A stretch of 64,000 bases of DNA, from the NCBI GenBank assembly GCA_029718625.1, contig CM056379.1:55821579-55885578 (forward strand). Direction: 5' to 3'. Under the pieces are notes generated by a model. The model did no database searches and had not been told where the DNA came from. It was given only the letters and a program-made list of their open reading frames with translations. Positions 61,531-64,000 of this stretch are shown in pieces; within the stretch, counting starts at the first letter, position 1; each line of letters begins with the position of its first letter. The position numbers and the translations under genes are program-made. The stretch is from Synaphobranchus kaupii. Lineage: Eukaryota > Chordata > Actinopteri > Anguilliformes > Synaphobranchidae.

Positions 61531-63362
61531 TCACCTTGAGAGATATTTAAGCCTCCCGTTTCCTTCGTTCGGGGCTTCGAGATTGTTTGTTTATTGTTTT
61601 GTACTGTGGTGTATTGTTGGCTGTGTGTTATTCGTACCATTTGGGCTACTCGCCTATTTTAACGTCTCCTTGTTGAGGCAGGGCTTATTTCTTGCTGGCT
61701 CGTTAGTTACTTATCTCGTAGAAGTATGGGACCGCGGATCTCTGCTCTATTTCGTCTTTTTGTGCTTTTCTCCGTATATGGAGTTTTGGGTGATTCTGTT
61801 CGGAACTGTTGTTCTGTTCGCCCTTCGGTACATGTCTTCCCATAGGGAGATCGGGCGTTTCGCTTCTACTTAGTTACTTAGCTCGTAGAAGTATAGAGTA
61901 GCTGTTCTTTGTTCCATTTTCGCCTGTGATTGGTTTTCTTACTGAGAGACCTGGCGTTTTGCTTCTACTCATTTCCGTGTTACTGTGAGCCAGTTAGTAG
62001 CTTTGGTATGTTTATTCCTTGTTTTTGTCTCCTTCTTGTGGACTACGTTCCCCTTTGTTGTGAGTCAGGGTTTTTGTTTATATTGAGAGGCTGTCGGTGC
62101 TATTTTTGCGTTGGCCTTTTGTTGCAGCTGTCCTCCGTCCTTTTTACCTACGGGACGATTTTGTTCGGAACTGTTGTTCTGTTCGTTTTCCGGGTATGTT
62201 TCTCCTTGTGTGGAGTTTGGGCGAGGTTGTGGACATGTTTGTGTGTGACTGCGCGTAGCATGGGAACGTCTGTTCTCGGTTCCTTTGCCTCGTTACATTT
62301 CCCCTTAGAGGCAGGGCTTGTATTAGTGTTTGAGCTTGCGCTAGTCTCCTAGCCGATAATTCTGGTGCAGCTGTCCTTCGTCTTTTCTTGTGCTTTTCTC
62401 CGTATATGGAGTTTTGGGCGATTCTGTTCGGAACTGTAGTTCCGTTCGCCCTTCAGTACATGTCTTCCCATAGGGAGACCGGGCGATGTTGTGGACATGT
62501 TTGCGTGTGACTGCGAGCCTCAATCTAAGCCTTGGAACATTAATTATCTGTTCCTTCGCTCGTTACATTTCTCCTTACTGAGAGGCTAGGGCGTTGCTTT
62601 CTATTTAAGCTTAGTCATTCTGCTAGTAAAGCTATGTGACTGCGGTGCTCTGTCGGCTCGCCTGTAAAATGTTTCTCCCTCCTGGGAGATCGGGCGTTTA
62701 CCCCCTTTATGTTCTGCATGTGACTGCTAGGCTTATGGAAGTAGCCACGGAACGTTATCTCTGTTCCTTCGCCTCCTCCTTACATTCCTCTTTACCAAGA
62801 GGTAGGGCTTTTATTTTCTACTAACTCGTTTTGGTCTTTTAGCCGGTAACTGTCCGGTGCAGCCTGTCCTGTTCGTTCCTTCTTGTGCTTTTCTCCGTAT
62901 ATGGAGTTTTGGGCGATTCTGTTCGGAACTGTAGTTCTGCTCGCCCTTCGGTGCATGTCTTCCTATGGGGAGGACTGGGGCGTTTTTGTTGACAGGTTTG
63001 CGTTTGACTGCAAGTCTGAGAGTAGCCTTGGAACGTCAGATCTCCGTTCCTTTCACCTCCTGGGTAATACTAATTCGCATTAGTTTTCTGTGTTTGTTTG
63101 CTGTGTGTTTTGTTTGTGCCATTATGCTACTCGCCTGTTCTTATGCATCTCGTTGCCGAGACAGGGCGTTTGTTATTTCCGGCTTGCTTTTTAGTTACTT
63201 AGCTTGTAGAAGTATGGGGTAGCAGTTCTTTGTTCCCTTTCGCCTTGTTGGGTTTTCTTGTTGTGAAACCAGGCGTTTGTGGCTTCTATTCATTGATGTG
63301 TAACAGTGAGCCGGTCTGTAGCGTTTGGCTCCTCCTACCTCACAACGTCACGCCCCATTACA
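61531..63362 (+). repeat. Expanded LTR body with repeated blocks
   Basis: The word cttttctccgtatatggagt, followed by tttgggcgattctg, occurs at about 61767, 62393 and 62888, and once in the 5' LTR at about 59430. A related gggacgattttgttcggaac is at 62151. The 3' LTR body therefore has about 1 kb more than the 5' LTR, in diverged blocks of about 500-630 bp. Confidence 0.85.
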
Positions 63363-63367
63363 TTATT

Positions 63368-64000
63368 TCAAATTTCTGAAGTCACATTGACCTTTTGTTA
63401 CGTAAAGAAAAATTATATAGGGATATATAGGAGCACACTTTTAGCCCTGGGTGTGAAGTGTACGCCATTAACGCGATATCTGTAGAGAAGAGAAATGGCA
63501 GGGTAGCGGCTCATGCTCAGGAGGAGAGTGTGTGCCTGTATGCGCTCTTCAGATTGAGAATGCATGCTGCAGTGCTGACTCAGACCCATGAGTACAATCA
63601 GCCATCCCAGATTGGGTGAAAATAAAACCATTAAAAAAACTTGGTTAAAATTGGTTTGTAGAAAAAGCTCTGAAATGACGAGGGAGCAAAAACGGTAATT
63701 GCAATATGATGTAGGATTCGCATCGCACAGAAACGTATCGCTGCCAAAATTGCACGGAGTAAAATGCAATTAATCAATTTCTCATAAGTATTATTATCAA
63801 CAAATGAACCAACTCATTTGTAGGTGAACCATAAAAGAAAAAAAAAAAACGATTAGTCACTGCATGGGTTTATTTTGCCAGGGGCTCTCTGGCTTTTGCT
63901 ATATTAGTTTCCTCCCAACAACACACCAGGCACCCCCCAGGCTACACTTTAGCTTCAGTGTGAGATACACGCTACTCCTCTGACTGGCACAAGCTCACTG
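63368..64000. other. Right flank, nothing recognised
   Basis: Unique-looking sequence with an A run at 63836-63849. No frame with motifs. Confidence 0.4.

Larger units (their letters stand above)
59058..63362 (+). mobile_element. LTR retrotransposon without coding region, 5-bp target duplication
   Basis: The 5' LTR is 59058-59992 (starts tgtcatggtttttaaccctt, ends cgccccattaca). The 3' LTR starts at 60592 with the same words, right after a polypurine run (ggagggggggg, about 60578-60588), and ends at 63362 with the same ending. ttatt at 59053-59057 and 63363-63367 is the target duplication. The internal part, 59993-60591, is only about 600 bp and shows no gag or pol, so this is a non-autonomous element. 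The 3' LTR is much longer than the 5' LTR because of a nested insertion and internal duplications. Confidence 0.9.

Noticed and set aside
59036..63222. Several hydrophobic frames suggesting membrane proteins
   Set aside because: They repeat within the LTRs, start and stop at random points, and follow T-rich LTR composition.

Overview
This is eukaryotic, almost certainly teleost, genomic DNA. It has spliced vertebrate-type genes, Tc1-like transposons and hairpin MITEs, APE-type LINEs, an LTR element, and long satellite, minisatellite and microsatellite tracts. One MITE has ends that look like the Sleeping Beauty/salmonid Tc1 terminal repeat as I remember it, which suggests a pike/salmon-type fish. 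That lineage call is inference. No bacterial genes, CRISPR arrays, rRNA or tRNA genes were recognised.

The one clearly intact host gene is a nine-exon TFIIIA-family gene on the + strand (coding 31965-39640, 378 aa, nine C2H2 fingers). It has a TATA box, canonical splice sites in consistent phase and a polyadenylation signal. Its divergent linkers and tail point towards the oocyte 5S RNA storage paralogue (P43/42Sp43-like) rather than the transcription factor itself. A second host locus, an alpha-2,8-sialyltransferase (ST8Sia) at 11431-14188 (+), keeps its exon order and several sialylmotifs but carries at least six frame lesions, so it reads as a pseudogene. A third, weaker candidate is a decayed minus-strand gene at 16612-19677.

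Repeat layout: 1-1918 is a three-level nest (LINE inside a Tc1 element inside a Tc1 MITE). 2037-8130 is a 168-bp satellite. 8253-10392 holds a THAP/YqaJ-type fragment and a second copy of the same Tc1 element. 10483-10982 is a 500-N gap flanked by identical 62-bp sequences. 14786-20395 and 35736-36890 hold Tc1 MITEs with different ends but one shared palindromic core. 21342-22975 is a nearly intact Tc1 transposon. 23090-27140 is a LINE 3' end in which a 43-bp piece of the reverse transcriptase has expanded into about 2.1 kb of tandem array. 27.1-31 kb and 39.9-58 kb are mostly unique or old repeat DNA with scattered MITEs. 59058-63362 is an LTR retrotransposon with 5-bp target duplications, and a second, apparently solo LTR has inserted into its 3' LTR.

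The main novelty candidates are the interchangeable palindromic core found in four Tc1 end families, the minisatellite born from a LINE reverse transcriptase, and the 168-bp satellite whose unit is an almost open 56-codon frame.
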